Source: Candidatus Bipolaricaulis anaerobius
GTDB taxonomy: Bacteria; Bipolaricaulota; Bipolaricaulia; Bipolaricaulales; Bipolaricaulaceae
Assembly (NCBI RefSeq): GCF_900465355.1
Contig: NZ_LS483254.1
Coordinates: 992,001-1,056,000 of the forward strand
Length of the DNA stretch: 64,000 nucleotides
Direction of reading: 5' to 3'
The translations under genes and the position numbers were made by a program. Shown piece after piece: positions 11,022 to 19,563 of this stretch (positions are counted from its first letter, which is position 1; each line of letters starts with the position of its first letter). The notes below the pieces were generated by a model, which saw only the letters and a list, made by a program, of their open reading frames with translations, ran no database searches and was not told the origin of the DNA.

Positions 11022-11294
11022 CTAGCCTTCCACGATCGCGAGGACGTCCGTGGTCTTGACGAGCAAGTGCTTCTCCTCGCCGATGCGGATCTCCGTGCCG
11101 GAGTACGCGGAGATCAGTACCGTGTCCCCGACCTTCATCTCGAACTTCTCGCCGGTCCCGAGGGCGACCACTTCGCCCTTGACCGCCTTCTCATCCTTCA
11201 CCGATTCGGGAAGGACGATCCCGCCCGCCGTACGGCGCTCTTCCTCCTCGATCTTCTTGACGAGGATCCGATTCCCCAAAGGCTTTACCTTCAT
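11022..11294 (-). CDS. groES: 10-kDa co-chaperonin GroES
   Basis: 90 residues from the ATG at 11294. A GTG six bases upstream is in frame, but it abuts the AAGGAG sequence directly, whereas the ATG lies 6 nt from it, so the ATG is preferred. The protein opens with KVKPLGNRILVKKIEEEE and has a mobile-loop region ERRTAGGIVLPESVKDE, then LISAYSGTEIRIGEEKHLLV. It caps the GroEL ring. It is the first gene of the groES-groEL operon. Confidence 0.97.
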   Translation of the reverse strand: MKVKPLGNRILVKKIEEEERRTAGGIVLPESVKDEKAVKGEVVALGTGEKFEMKVGDTVLISAYSGTEIRIGEEKHLLVKTTDVLAIVEG

Positions 11295-11315
11295 CGGCAC
11301 CTCCTTGGTGTGAGT

Positions 11316-11342
11316 TTAGCACTCCTGGGGTACGGCTGCTAA
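11316..11342 (-). promoter_or_regulatory. CIRCE operator (HrcA-binding) in front of groESL
   Basis: The inverted repeat TTAGCACTC - 9 nt - GGCTGCTAA differs from the CIRCE consensus (TTAGCACTC-N9-GAGTGCTAA) at two positions in one arm. It lies between the promoter start point and the groES Shine-Dalgarno, the classical position for HrcA repression. hrcA itself is not in the window. Confidence 0.88.
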
Positions 11343-11350
11343 CCGGTGGC

Positions 11351-11378
11351 ATTGTACCGGCCCCCTCTACGGCGTCAA
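11351..11378 (-). promoter_or_regulatory. Promoter of groESL
   Basis: TTGACG (11373-11378) and TACAAT (11351-11356) on the minus strand, 16 bp apart. The predicted start near 11344 falls at the edge of the CIRCE operator. Confidence 0.78.
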
Positions 11379-11447
11379 GGTTGAGGCGCGCGGGGGGGGC
11401 GCCGGACGATCCTGACCGCTCCGGTTGGTCCCGAGCGGACGGCCCCG

Positions 11448-11477
11448 TTGCCATCGGGCCCGGAGCGCGACTACAAT
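11448..11477 (+). promoter_or_regulatory. Promoter of ruvB
   Basis: TTGCCA (11448-11453) and TACAAT (11472-11477), spacer 18 bp. The -10 box is 11 nt before the ruvB ATG, so the transcript leader should be only about 5 nt. Confidence 0.6.
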
Positions 11478-11488
11478 GAGCACCGACA

Positions 11489-12490
11489 ATGGCCAACCGC
11501 ATCACCGCCCCCGAGCGCCAGGAGGGCGACCTCACCGGTCGCACCCTGCGGCCCCAATCCCTGGCCGAGTTCGTGGGGCAGAACGCGATCCGGGAGCGGT
11601 TGCAGGTGTACATCCAGGCGGCCAGGGCGCGGGGGGAGCCGCTCGACCACGTGCTCCTCCTCTCGCCGCCGGGGCTGGGCAAGACGACGCTCGCCTACAT
11701 CATCGCCCGGGAGATGGGGAGCGAGATCAAGGTCTCCTCCGGGCCGGCGATCGAACGGCCGGGCGACCTCGCCGCGATCCTCACCCACCTTGCCCCAGGG
11801 GACGTGCTGTTCTTGGACGAGATCCACCGCCTGCGGCCCCCCGTAGAAGAGGTCCTCTACCCGGCGATGGAGGACTACAAGCTCGACATCGTGGTCGGAG
11901 AGGGCCCCCACGCCCGCTCGATCCGGCTCGACCTGGCGCCGTTCACGTTGGTGGGGGCCACGACGCGGGAGGGCCTCCTCACCACTCCGCTACGGGACCG
12001 GTTCGAGGTCGTGTTCCGCCTCGACTTCTACGCCCCGGAGGAGCTGGCGGAGATCCTCGCCCGTGCTGCGCCCCGCATCGGGTGCGAGGTGGACCGCGAT
12101 GCGGCCAGGGAGCTGGCGCTGCGGGCGCGGGGGACGCCGCGGATCGCGATCCGGCTCCTCCGCCGGGCGCGCGACGTGGCCCAGGTGACCGGCACGAGCC
12201 GGATCACCGCCGCCGCGGCCCGGGAGACCCTGACCATGCTCGGGATCGACGAGCTGGGGCTTGACACGTTGGACCGTCGGATCCTCACCATCCTCGTGGA
12301 CCGCTTCGATGGGGGACCGGTGGGGTTGGACACGCTCGCCGCCGCGCTGGGGGAAGATCCGGATACGATCGCTGACCTCTACGAGCCTTTCCTGATCGCG
12401 CTCGGGTTCATCCGCCGCACCCCCCAGGGGCGGGTGGCGAGCGAACGGGCCTACGCCCACCTCGGGCGGACGCCGACCCGTCTCCTCTAG
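11489..12490 (+). CDS. ruvB: Holliday junction branch-migration ATPase RuvB
   Basis: 333 residues, AAA+ motor that drives branch migration with RuvA. Walker A is SPPGLGKTT near residue 60 (the usual first Gly is Ser), Walker B is [10 protein letters not shown], sensor 1 lies in [19 protein letters not shown], and a RuvB winged-helix domain ends with [18 protein letters not shown]. No Shine-Dalgarno precedes the ATG; the promoter is almost adjacent. The last bases overlap the stop of the convergent downstream gene by 3-4 bp. ruvA and ruvC are not in the window. Confidence 0.97.
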   Translation: MANRITAPERQEGDLTGRTLRPQSLAEFVGQNAIRERLQVYIQAARARGEPLDHVLLLSPPGLGKTTLAYIIAREMGSEIKVSSGPAIERPGDLAAILTHLAPGDVLFLDEIHRLRPPVEEVLYPAMEDYKLDIVVGEGPHARSIRLDLAPFTLVGATTREGLLTTPLRDRFEVVFRLDFYAPEELAEILARAAPRIGCEVDRDAARELALRARGTPRIAIRLLRRARDVAQVTGTSRITAAAARETLTMLGIDELGLDTLDRRILTILVDRFDGGPVGLDTLAAALGEDPDTIADLYEPFLIALGFIRRTPQGRVASERAYAHLGRTPTRLL

Positions 12491-13032
12491 GGCCGGCGGA
12501 GGAACGCCCGCGCTCCGGAGAGGAACTCCCCCACCACCCCGATGAACCGGCGCCAGTCGATGATCAACGCCACGGTGGTCCAGATGAGGCCAGCGTAGAC
12601 AACGACTGGGTCGTGCCACAGGCCGACGACGAACGGCAGGAACACCCAAGGGCAGGCCAGGATCATCGTCACGGACTTGAAGCGGGGGAACTCCCCCGAC
12701 CACTTGAGGACCGCGAGCGAGATCGCAGCCCCCACGAGGAGGTACAGCACCGCCGGGAGCGGGGGGACGAAGCCCGTCAGGATGAGGTAGATGGCCGAGG
12801 AGAGGACCATCAGCATGTCGATGTGGAACTCGTGCTCGCCGATCCACGTCGGGTCCTTCTCCCAGCGGCGGGCGAGCCGCCCGTCGGCCATGTCCGTCGT
12901 CCACCCGAGGAGGAGGAGGAAGGCCACCGTCCGCAAGGCAGATGGCCCGACGGGCACGAGGCCGAGGATCGCCACCGCCGCCAGCGCGCGCGCCGCCGTC
13001 AGCCAATCCGGGATCCACTTCTTCTTGGCCAT
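12487..13032 (-). CDS. CDP-alcohol phosphatidyltransferase-like membrane protein
   Basis: 181 residues from the ATG at 13032, with several hydrophobic segments. The CDP-alcohol phosphotransferase signature DGxxAR is present ([12 protein letters not shown]), but the usual GxxxDxxxD end is GEHEFHID, so the first of the two final metal-binding aspartates is replaced or displaced. The family transfers phosphoalcohols from CDP-linked donors in phospholipid synthesis; whether this member is active is uncertain. A TATACT box (13045-13050) lies 12 nt before the ATG and no clear Shine-Dalgarno is present. It is convergent with ruvB and follows the LptF-type gene in the same direction. Confidence 0.72.
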   Translation of the reverse strand: MAKKKWIPDWLTAARALAAVAILGLVPVGPSALRTVAFLLLLGWTTDMADGRLARRWEKDPTWIGEHEFHIDMLMVLSSAIYLILTGFVPPLPAVLYLLVGAAISLAVLKWSGEFPRFKSVTMILACPWVFLPFVVGLWHDPVVVYAGLIWTTVALIIDWRRFIGVVGEFLSGARAFLRRP

Positions 13033-13085
13033 ACCACCCGCACAAGTATAACCCATCGTTCCACGCGGGGCGGACGGTTGGGATC

Positions 13086-16037
13086 CTAGTCCCCGAGGCG
13101 CAACCCTTCATCGAGGGGGGAGAAGCGGACCTTGGCCTGGGCGAACGCCGGCACCTCAAGCGAGAGGCGGATCCCACCCAAATGGGCGGCCAAGCCGAGG
13201 CGTAGGCAGCCCGCGATCGAACGAACGATCCCCCCCTCGAGCTGCACGAGGCTCCCGGTCCGGAAGTCGTACTCGATCGCCCCGGAAACGAACCAGTCCG
13301 GGGTGAGCGCCCACTCCACGCCTGCCGCCATCCGGCTGAGGGCCACCGGGGCCATCCCCAGGCGGGCCGCCGCGAACCAGGAGATGGACCCATCGGACCA
13401 CGACGCCCTCGCGACCGTATCCTCCCACGCGCCGTCGCCCTTCGTCCCGCCCGTCACCGCGAGGCGGGCCGGCCCGTTCTGCACCGCAAGCGACCACCTC
13501 GCCCGGGCTAAGGCGAGGGGAAAGGTGAAGGAGAGGTCAGACGAGAACCCTGCTCCGGCCACGCTCCACCTGAGGGGGAGCGGGGCGGCCGCGGCGAGGT
13601 CCCATCCCCACGTCAGCCGCTCCTGCCACCCACCCAGCTGGGCCGAGAACCCGATCGAGAGCTGGTTCACCGGCGGCTCGGCGTCGAACGCAAACGGCGA
13701 CCGGCCGATCACGCCCCGCCCGAGGTAGGAGAGGGAGAACGGCCCCCAGGAAAGGCTGGGGCCGATCTCCCCCGTCACGCGTTCCCCGGTCGCGTAGTGG
13801 GCGAACGATGCCTGCCACGGCAGGGAGACGGAGAAGGGGCCGACCCCTCGCTTTCCCGTCCAGGAGAGGCGGAGGGCCTGCCGCCACCCGGAGACCTCCT
13901 CCTCGCGGAATACGCCGCCGGAGAGGTGAAGGGAGAGGTCCCCCCCGAGCCAGTCCCTCTCCGTCCGCGCGACGGTGATCTCCGGGGCGCGTTCGTAGCG
14001 GGTGTCCTCCCTCTCCACCCACCCCCAAGTCGCGGCCCACTTCCACCCCTGCCAGTCCCCGGAGAGGTCCGCCTGGCGTGTGGTCGAAGTGAGGTGGAGC
14101 GCGCCCGTCCAAGGGGCGTCACCTCTCCCTCCCGAGAACTCGAGAGCGAAGGAGGACGGCGTCAAGGCGAGCGACCCGTTCTCCCACAGCGCCCGGAGCG
14201 ACGGATCAGCACGGCCCGTCCCGGGGTACCAGGTGATGCCGACCGCCCCGACCAATCCCTCCCCGAACGCCCACGGGATCGCCCACCGCAGGAAGAGATC
14301 CCCCCTCGTCCACCCGACCTCCGGGAACAGGGGGAACCCCTCCTCGCCCAGGCGGGCGGCATAGAACGGGAGCCAACCCACCGGGATCCCGAACGAGGTC
14401 ACGACGATGGACCGCGCATACAGCCACTGCTCGGGCACGAGCTCGAACTGGGAAGCCTCCACGATGTAGGGGGCAGCGGAGAAGCAGGGGCAGGTTGTGA
14501 ACCGGACGCCGTGGGCCTCCACCCGAACGAGCTCGCCTGAGGTGAACTGGGCCTCGCCCTGCTCCCCGAAGAAGAGAAGCGTCTCCTCCTTCTCCGGGCC
14601 GCGGAACGACGAGGCGCCGCTGAACCCGCTCGCCGTGACGGAGGACAGCTCACCCGCGGGGCTGAGCTGGGCCACGAGGTGGGACGCGCGCAGGTCCCCA
14701 TCGGGGGTGAGGAGGAGGGCGCCCTCGGCCACGACGGACCAACCCTCCGCCTCCTCGCGGGCGCGAAGGGCTTCCGCCTCCAGCACATACACGTCGAACT
14801 CCGCCCGAACCCCGCGGCCCTCCAGGGCGGTTGCCCCGTCGGTCACGATGAGTTCGTCCGCACGGAGGGACGAAAACGGTGGCCCCGCCGCTCCCGAGAA
14901 GTCACCCACCAGGAGCAAGAAGAGGAACGGAAGGAGCCCGCGCAGCCGTAGACGGTCGGAGGTCACCAAGAGGAGGAGCCCCAGCAGGCCGAACACAAGG
15001 TGGGGGATCCACGCCCCAAGGGAGGGGGGGATGACGCCCCGTTGGGCGAGGGTCCGGGCCCACACGAACATGCCCTGCGCCGCCGCGGCGAGGAGGAACC
15101 CCGCGATCGCCCCCGCCGCCCGCCCGCGGCGGCCGAGCAACAGCCCAAGCGGCGCCCCGAACAGCACGAACACGAACGCGGCCACCGCCACCGCGATCTT
15201 CGAGTGGTACTCCACCACGAACGACCGCGGGTCGAGCCCCGACCGGCGGAGGAGGTCAATCCGCTCCGCAAGCTCGCGCAGCGACATCTCGGCCGCGGTC
15301 TTCCCCCCGAGCACCGCCCGCCGCAGGTCCTCCTCCACCTCAAGGGTCAACCGCTCGAACCGCACGAGCTCGGTGAGGCCCCCATCGGGGGCGAACCGCA
15401 GCACCCGCCCGGTGGTGAGCTCGAGCGTCCCCCTTTCGAACCGCCCTTCCTGGGCGGTGATCACCGTGGGGAACCGCCCTTCCACGGGGTAGATCCGCCC
15501 GGTGAGGTCGTAGATGAGGATCCCCGTGAGCCGCTCGCCCTCGCTCCGCTCCACGTAGTACGTCTCCCCGTACAGCCCGCGGAAGAACACGGCCTCCTGG
15601 ACTTGGGGGGCCGCCCCCCGGTAGAGGAGGGCGAGGAGCTCTTGACGGTAGGCAGCCTCCGCCGGGGGGACTGCAAACTCCCCGAGGGAGAACGAGACCG
15701 CGCTGGCAACGGCCCCAAACGCAAGGAAGGGCACCGTGAGGCGCCGCAGGGAGTACCCGAGGGCCTGGAACGCGAGGAGCTCCCGATCCGCGGCGAGGCG
15801 CCCCAGGGCGAGGAACGTGGCGAGGAGCGCCGCAGCGGGGATGGCGTAGGTGAACAGGGTCGGCAGCTTGAACGCCACCAGCCGGAGGAGCTCAGCGGCC
15901 CCGGCGCCGTGGGCGAACACGGTATCGGAGAGGGAGATCACGAGTTGAAGCCCAATGAAGACCAGAAACGCAAGGATCGCCACGAAGAACGGCGGCACGA
16001 TCTCCCGGGCGAGGTAGCGATCCACCCTCCACTTCAC
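13086..16037 (-). CDS. Fusion of LptF/LptG-type permease with an LptA/LptD-like periplasmic and beta-barrel region
   Basis: 983 residues in one open frame. Residues 1-360 match the YjgP/YjgQ (LptF/LptG) inner-membrane permease that extracts LPS: N-terminal YLAREIVPPFFVAILAFL, a soluble middle domain, and a C-terminal membrane bundle (FVVEYHSKIAVAVAAFVFV). A further hydrophobic stretch at 365-380 resembles a signal peptide. It is followed by an OstA/LptA-like beta region (about 388-520) and an LptD-like part with FTTCPCFSAAPYIVEASQFE and GIPVGWLPFYAARLGEEGFP, then ~400 residues rich in alternating aromatic strands, as in an outer-membrane barrel. Such a protein would bridge both membranes unless processed. 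The start is GTG with TATGAT only 5 nt upstream (16043-16048). Confidence 0.85.
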   Translation of the reverse strand: MKWRVDRYLAREIVPPFFVAILAFLVFIGLQLVISLSDTVFAHGAGAAELLRLVAFKLPTLFTYAIPAAALLATFLALGRLAADRELLAFQALGYSLRRLTVPFLAFGAVASAVSFSLGEFAVPPAEAAYRQELLALLYRGAAPQVQEAVFFRGLYGETYYVERSEGERLTGILIYDLTGRIYPVEGRFPTVITAQEGRFERGTLELTTGRVLRFAPDGGLTELVRFERLTLEVEEDLRRAVLGGKTAAEMSLRELAERIDLLRRSGLDPRSFVVEYHSKIAVAVAAFVFVLFGAPLGLLLGRRGRAAGAIAGFLLAAAAQGMFVWARTLAQRGVIPPSLGAWIPHLVFGLLGLLLLVTSDRLRLRGLLPFLFLLLVGDFSGAAGPPFSSLRADELIVTDGATALEGRGVRAEFDVYVLEAEALRAREEAEGWSVVAEGALLLTPDGDLRASHLVAQLSPAGELSSVTASGFSGASSFRGPEKEETLLFFGEQGEAQFTSGELVRVEAHGVRFTTCPCFSAAPYIVEASQFELVPEQWLYARSIVVTSFGIPVGWLPFYAARLGEEGFPLFPEVGWTRGDLFLRWAIPWAFGEGLVGAVGITWYPGTGRADPSLRALWENGSLALTPSSFALEFSGGRGDAPWTGALHLTSTTRQADLSGDWQGWKWAATWGWVEREDTRYERAPEITVARTERDWLGGDLSLHLSGGVFREEEVSGWRQALRLSWTGKRGVGPFSVSLPWQASFAHYATGERVTGEIGPSLSWGPFSLSYLGRGVIGRSPFAFDAEPPVNQLSIGFSAQLGGWQERLTWGWDLAAAAPLPLRWSVAGAGFSSDLSFTFPLALARARWSLAVQNGPARLAVTGGTKGDGAWEDTVARASWSDGSISWFAAARLGMAPVALSRMAAGVEWALTPDWFVSGAIEYDFRTGSLVQLEGGIVRSIAGCLRLGLAAHLGGIRLSLEVPAFAQAKVRFSPLDEGLRLGD

Positions 16038-16111
16038 GCTCGATCATACCGGGCCGGGTTCGGGCCGACTACGTCTGGACGGTGTGGGTCGCTCGGGCGC
16101 GAAGCCGGCGG

Positions 16112-16945
16112 TCAGCCCGCGGGCCGCGATCGCACAGGAGTGCGCCCGGGCAAGGTGAGCTCGTCGCCGATGCGGCCCAATGCCTCCCGGGCGAGCGGCG
16201 CCCGCTCGGGATCGTCCAGCCACCGCCTCAGTTCGGTCCCCACCGCATCCGGGCACGTCGCGGCCAGCCGCACGAGGGCGCGCGCCACCGCCGCGCGCAC
16301 GTAGCGCCGCCCATCGAGGGCCACCCGCCGCAGCACGATGAGCGCCTTCCGGGCAACGGCCTGGGGAGCCTGCCCAAGCACGGTGGCCACGTGCCACAGC
16401 ACCTGTTCGTCGTGGGAGGCGGACCACAGGGTCAACTGCTCGAACAGGTCGTCGGGGTAGGAGGGGAAGAACGCGCGGGCGAGGACCCCTTCGACCGCGC
16501 TGCGCACCTCGGGGGCCCGATCGTGGAGGAGGGGGTCGAGGAGGCGAAGGAGGGGCTCGACCCGGTCCATCCCCAGGGGATGGACCGCCATGCCGGACAC
16601 GAGGACCGCCGCCCGGCGCACGAGGGGATTCGCGTCCGTTCGCCAGGCACCGAGGAGGGGATAGGCTTCGTTGAAGTGGCAGTGGAGGATCTCCCCCGCG
16701 GCCCGAACGGCCGCGTCGCGGGTGTAGCGGTCGTCATCGGCAGCCAGCTCCCGTAAGCGGAGCAGGGCGTCCGCGGGATGGGGGGAGCGGCCGAGGAGCG
16801 TCGCCGCAAGCCGCCGGCCCTCCACAGAGCCGGGGACGAGCCGGGCAACCCACTCGAGCACGTCCTCCTGGGAAAGCTCCACCAGAACACGATCACGCGA
16901 TGCCCCCCCTCGTCGCCACGCCTCCAGGACCTGCTCGTGCGTCAT
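16112..16945 (-). CDS. HEAT-repeat protein
   Basis: 277 residues from the ATG at 16945, composed of helical repeats with the DxxxxVRxxAxxxLG pattern (RYTRDAAVRAAGEIL, NPLVRRAAVLVSGMA, APEVRSAVEGVLARAF, RRYVRAAVARALVRLA). There is no signal peptide or membrane segment, so it is probably a cytoplasmic scaffold; resemblance to DNA-alkylation-repair HEAT proteins is only general. A TATGCT box 6 nt before the ATG and a matching -35 box imply a leaderless transcript. It diverges from the tryptophanase gene across ~106 bp. Specific function is unknown. Confidence 0.8.
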   Translation of the reverse strand: MTHEQVLEAWRRGGASRDRVLVELSQEDVLEWVARLVPGSVEGRRLAATLLGRSPHPADALLRLRELAADDDRYTRDAAVRAAGEILHCHFNEAYPLLGAWRTDANPLVRRAAVLVSGMAVHPLGMDRVEPLLRLLDPLLHDRAPEVRSAVEGVLARAFFPSYPDDLFEQLTLWSASHDEQVLWHVATVLGQAPQAVARKALIVLRRVALDGRRYVRAAVARALVRLAATCPDAVGTELRRWLDDPERAPLAREALGRIGDELTLPGRTPVRSRPAG

Positions 16946-16951
16946 GGGGGG

Positions 16952-16981
16952 AGCATAGCAACGGGATCCACATCCCGTCAA
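16952..16981 (-). promoter_or_regulatory. Promoter of the HEAT-repeat gene (leaderless type)
   Basis: TTGACG (16976-16981) and TATGCT (16952-16957) on the minus strand, spacer 18 bp, with six G:C pairs between the -10 box and the ATG. Transcription should begin at or within one base of the start codon. Confidence 0.68.
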
Positions 16982-17051
16982 ATCGGCTACCGCGAGGCGT
17001 CGGGCGGCCCTCTGGCGCCCCTCCCCCCTCGGATGGGGTAGGATCGTAGCT

Positions 17052-18404
17052 GTGACCAACGCACTGTGGCCGAAAGCGTACCGAATCAAGGTTGTCGAAC
17101 CGATCCGCCTCCCAGAGCGGGAGGAGCGGGAGAAGCTCCTCCGCGAGGCAGGGTACAACGTGTTCAACCTCGCAAGCGACGATGTGTATGTGGACCTCCT
17201 CACCGACTCCGGCACGGGGGCGATGTCCCAGGCCCAGTGGGCGGCCCTCATGGAGGGGGATGAGTCCTACGCGGGGAGCCGCTCGTTCGCCCGGTTCCGG
17301 GAGGTGGTCCAGGGCATCACGGGGTTCCCCTATGTCCTGCCCACCCACCAGGGACGAGGGGCGGAGCACGTGCTCTTCTCCACCCTCCTCCAGCCAGGGG
17401 ACGTGGTGCCCTCGAACGCCCACTTCGACACGACGCGGGCGCACATCCTCGCCAGCGGGGGCAAGCCGGTGGACCTCCCGATCCCGGACGCCCTCGATCC
17501 CGACCTCGACCGGCCGTTCAAGGGGGACATCGACCTCGCGGCGCTGGAGGCGCTGCTCCGCAACCCGCCAGGGCGGATCCCGGTGGTGATGCTCACCGTC
17601 ACCAACAACACGAGCGCCGGGCAGCCGGTGTCGCTGCAGAATGTCCGCGCCGCATCCGCCCTCGCCCGGGCGTACGGCGTCCCTCTATTCCTCGACGCGT
17701 GCCGCTACGCGGAGAACTGCTTCTTCGTGCGGGAGCGGGAGCGGGGCTATGGGAGCGCCGAGCCGCGGGAGATCGCAGCGGAGCTCTTCTCCCTCGCCGA
17801 CGGGTGCACGATGTCGGCGAAGAAGGACGGCCTGGGGAACATCGGGGGGTTCCTCGCGATGCGGGACCGCCTCCTCTACGGGCGGTGCCGGGAGAAGCTG
17901 ATCCTCGTCGAGGGGTTCTCCACCTACGGCGGCCTCGCCGGCCGCGACCTCGCCGCGATCGCCGTCGGCCTCGACGAGGCCCTCGACCTCGGCTACCTCC
18001 GGGATCGGATCGGCCAGGTGCGGTGGCTGGGGGAGCGCCTGCGGGAGGAGGGGATCCCCGTGTACTGGCCGCCCGGTGGGCACGCCGTGTACGTGAACGC
18101 GGAGCGGCTCCTCCCCCACATCCCCCGGGATGCGTTCCCTGGCCAGGCCTTGGTGGGCGCGATCTATGTCGAGGGCGGGGTGCGTGCGGTCGAGGTGGGG
18201 TCAGCGATGATGGGTCCCGAGGCGCGGCTGGAACTCGTGCGGTTGGCGATCCCCCGCCGCACCTATACCCAGGAACACCTCGCAGCAGTGGTGGAGGCGC
18301 TGGGCCGTGTCCGGGATAAGGCAGATACGGTCCCGGGCCTGCGGCTGGTGGAGGGGGAAGGCCCGCTGCGCCACTTCGTGGCCCGGTTCGAACCGATCGC
18401 GTAG
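17052..18404 (+). CDS. tnaA: Tryptophanase / beta-eliminating lyase (PLP enzyme)
   Basis: 450 residues, the length of tryptophanase and tyrosine phenol-lyase, PLP enzymes that release indole or phenol plus pyruvate and ammonia. The PLP-lysine motif is [30 protein letters not shown] and [15 protein letters not shown] are family hallmarks. The segment GVRAVEVGS fits tryptophanase (RAVEIGS) better than tyrosine phenol-lyase (RSMERG with the phenol-binding arginine), so indole formation from tryptophan is favoured. It points to amino-acid fermentation. The GTG start lies 7 nt after a TAGGAT box (17039-17044), suggesting a leaderless mRNA; the -35 region is weak. Confidence 0.88.
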   Translation: MTNALWPKAYRIKVVEPIRLPEREEREKLLREAGYNVFNLASDDVYVDLLTDSGTGAMSQAQWAALMEGDESYAGSRSFARFREVVQGITGFPYVLPTHQGRGAEHVLFSTLLQPGDVVPSNAHFDTTRAHILASGGKPVDLPIPDALDPDLDRPFKGDIDLAALEALLRNPPGRIPVVMLTVTNNTSAGQPVSLQNVRAASALARAYGVPLFLDACRYAENCFFVRERERGYGSAEPREIAAELFSLADGCTMSAKKDGLGNIGGFLAMRDRLLYGRCREKLILVEGFSTYGGLAGRDLAAIAVGLDEALDLGYLRDRIGQVRWLGERLREEGIPVYWPPGGHAVYVNAERLLPHIPRDAFPGQALVGAIYVEGGVRAVEVGSAMMGPEARLELVRLAIPRRTYTQEHLAAVVEALGRVRDKADTVPGLRLVEGEGPLRHFVARFEPIA

Positions 18405-18448
18405 ACCGGGAAGGGGGAGCCAGGGCGCCGAACCCGCGACCTACCGGG

Positions 18449-19456
18449 TCACTCGCCGAGCTTCCAGAGGGGGATGCGCGGGTCGTCCGCAGCGAGGGGG
18501 ACAAGAGATAGGTCCCGGACTTCATCCCCCCGGGACGCCCGGACGGCCACTGGCTCGTCGGGGCGGGCGTCGCTGTACCGGGCGGCGAGGCGGGCCGCGA
18601 GCCCCAGCTCAGCGTCGGTGGGCTCCCCCTCCACGAGGGCGACGGGCCCGGGGACGCGCGGGAAGGAGAGGACCCACCGCCCGGGGGCGAACCCAGCGAG
18701 CACCGCGTTCTCCCGTTCGTTCCTCCCCACGATCACCTTGACGGTGGGAGAGACCCGGAAGTGGCGGCCGAACCGGAGGAGGGCGAACTCCTCACGCGTC
18801 AGGTTGTCGCGGCCGCGGACGGCGAACGCGTCCCGCAGGCGGACGGCGTACGTGCGGGTGAGGAGGAGGCAACATCCTCCCGACGGTTGGACGAACTCGG
18901 TGAGCCCCCAGTCGCGGGCGAGCGCGAGCTGCCGCTTGCGGGACCGACCTTGGATGTCGAGCCAGTCCTCCCGTCGCACCCACCCCTCCCGTTCGGGGGA
19001 GGTGGCGGGGAGGAGGCGACCGGACAGGGGGCGGACGAGCCTGTCCCCGACGCCCGATTCGCGGGCCACGAGGTCGAGCGCCCGGCGGTGCTGGGACATC
19101 GGGCGCTGCCCGAGGACCTCCCCCGTGACCACAAAGTCCGCTCCCTCCTCCTCCATCACCCTCCCCGCCGTGCGCACCATGAGGATCCGGCAGTCCAGGC
19201 ACGGGTTCATCCCCGATCCATATCCGAACTTCGGATCCCGGACGACGGCGAGGAACTCCTCCCCCACATCGAGGAGCCGGAGGGGGATCCCCAGCCGCTG
19301 GGCAAGGGCGAGGGCCGTATCACACCGTCCCTCCCCGACACAGAACCCGGTGGCGAGGTTGACCCCCACCACGTCGAACCCCAGGCGGAGGGTGAGTGCG
19401 CACGCCAACGCCGAATCGAGCCCCCCCGACAGGAGGGCGACCGCCTTCTTGGCCAT
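18449..19456 (-). CDS. PP-loop ATP-pyrophosphatase, tRNA thiolase-like (ThiI/MnmA-related)
   Basis: 335 residues from the ATG at 19456. The N-terminus has the PP-loop SGGLDSALA of ATP-dependent adenylating enzymes, followed by a NPCLDCRIL motif with two cysteines and by TGEVLGQRPMSQHR, as in ThiI-related and MnmA-like tRNA sulfurtransferases. A second conserved cysteine pair lies in PSGGCCLLL. It probably activates a nucleobase by adenylation for sulfur insertion, but the target is not determined. No THUMP domain is present, unlike ThiI. A TATGAT box (19463-19468) sits 6 nt before the ATG. It diverges from htrA. Confidence 0.8.
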   Translation of the reverse strand: MAKKAVALLSGGLDSALACALTLRLGFDVVGVNLATGFCVGEGRCDTALALAQRLGIPLRLLDVGEEFLAVVRDPKFGYGSGMNPCLDCRILMVRTAGRVMEEEGADFVVTGEVLGQRPMSQHRRALDLVARESGVGDRLVRPLSGRLLPATSPEREGWVRREDWLDIQGRSRKRQLALARDWGLTEFVQPSGGCCLLLTRTYAVRLRDAFAVRGRDNLTREEFALLRFGRHFRVSPTVKVIVGRNERENAVLAGFAPGRWVLSFPRVPGPVALVEGEPTDAELGLAARLAARYSDARPDEPVAVRASRGDEVRDLSLVPLAADDPRIPLWKLGE

Positions 19457-19563
19457 GGGCCTATCATAGGGGGAGGAGCCGCCTCCCCTCCACAAGATCT
19501 CCACAATCGGTACATCGGTCGTACAATGCGATGCGGGTAAGTTCAGGCCGGAGGTGGATGCAT

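Noticed and set aside
17052-18404. Tyrosine phenol-lyase
   Set aside because: The RAVEVGS segment matches tryptophanase; the phenol-binding arginine region of tyrosine phenol-lyase is absent. Not excluded by experiment.
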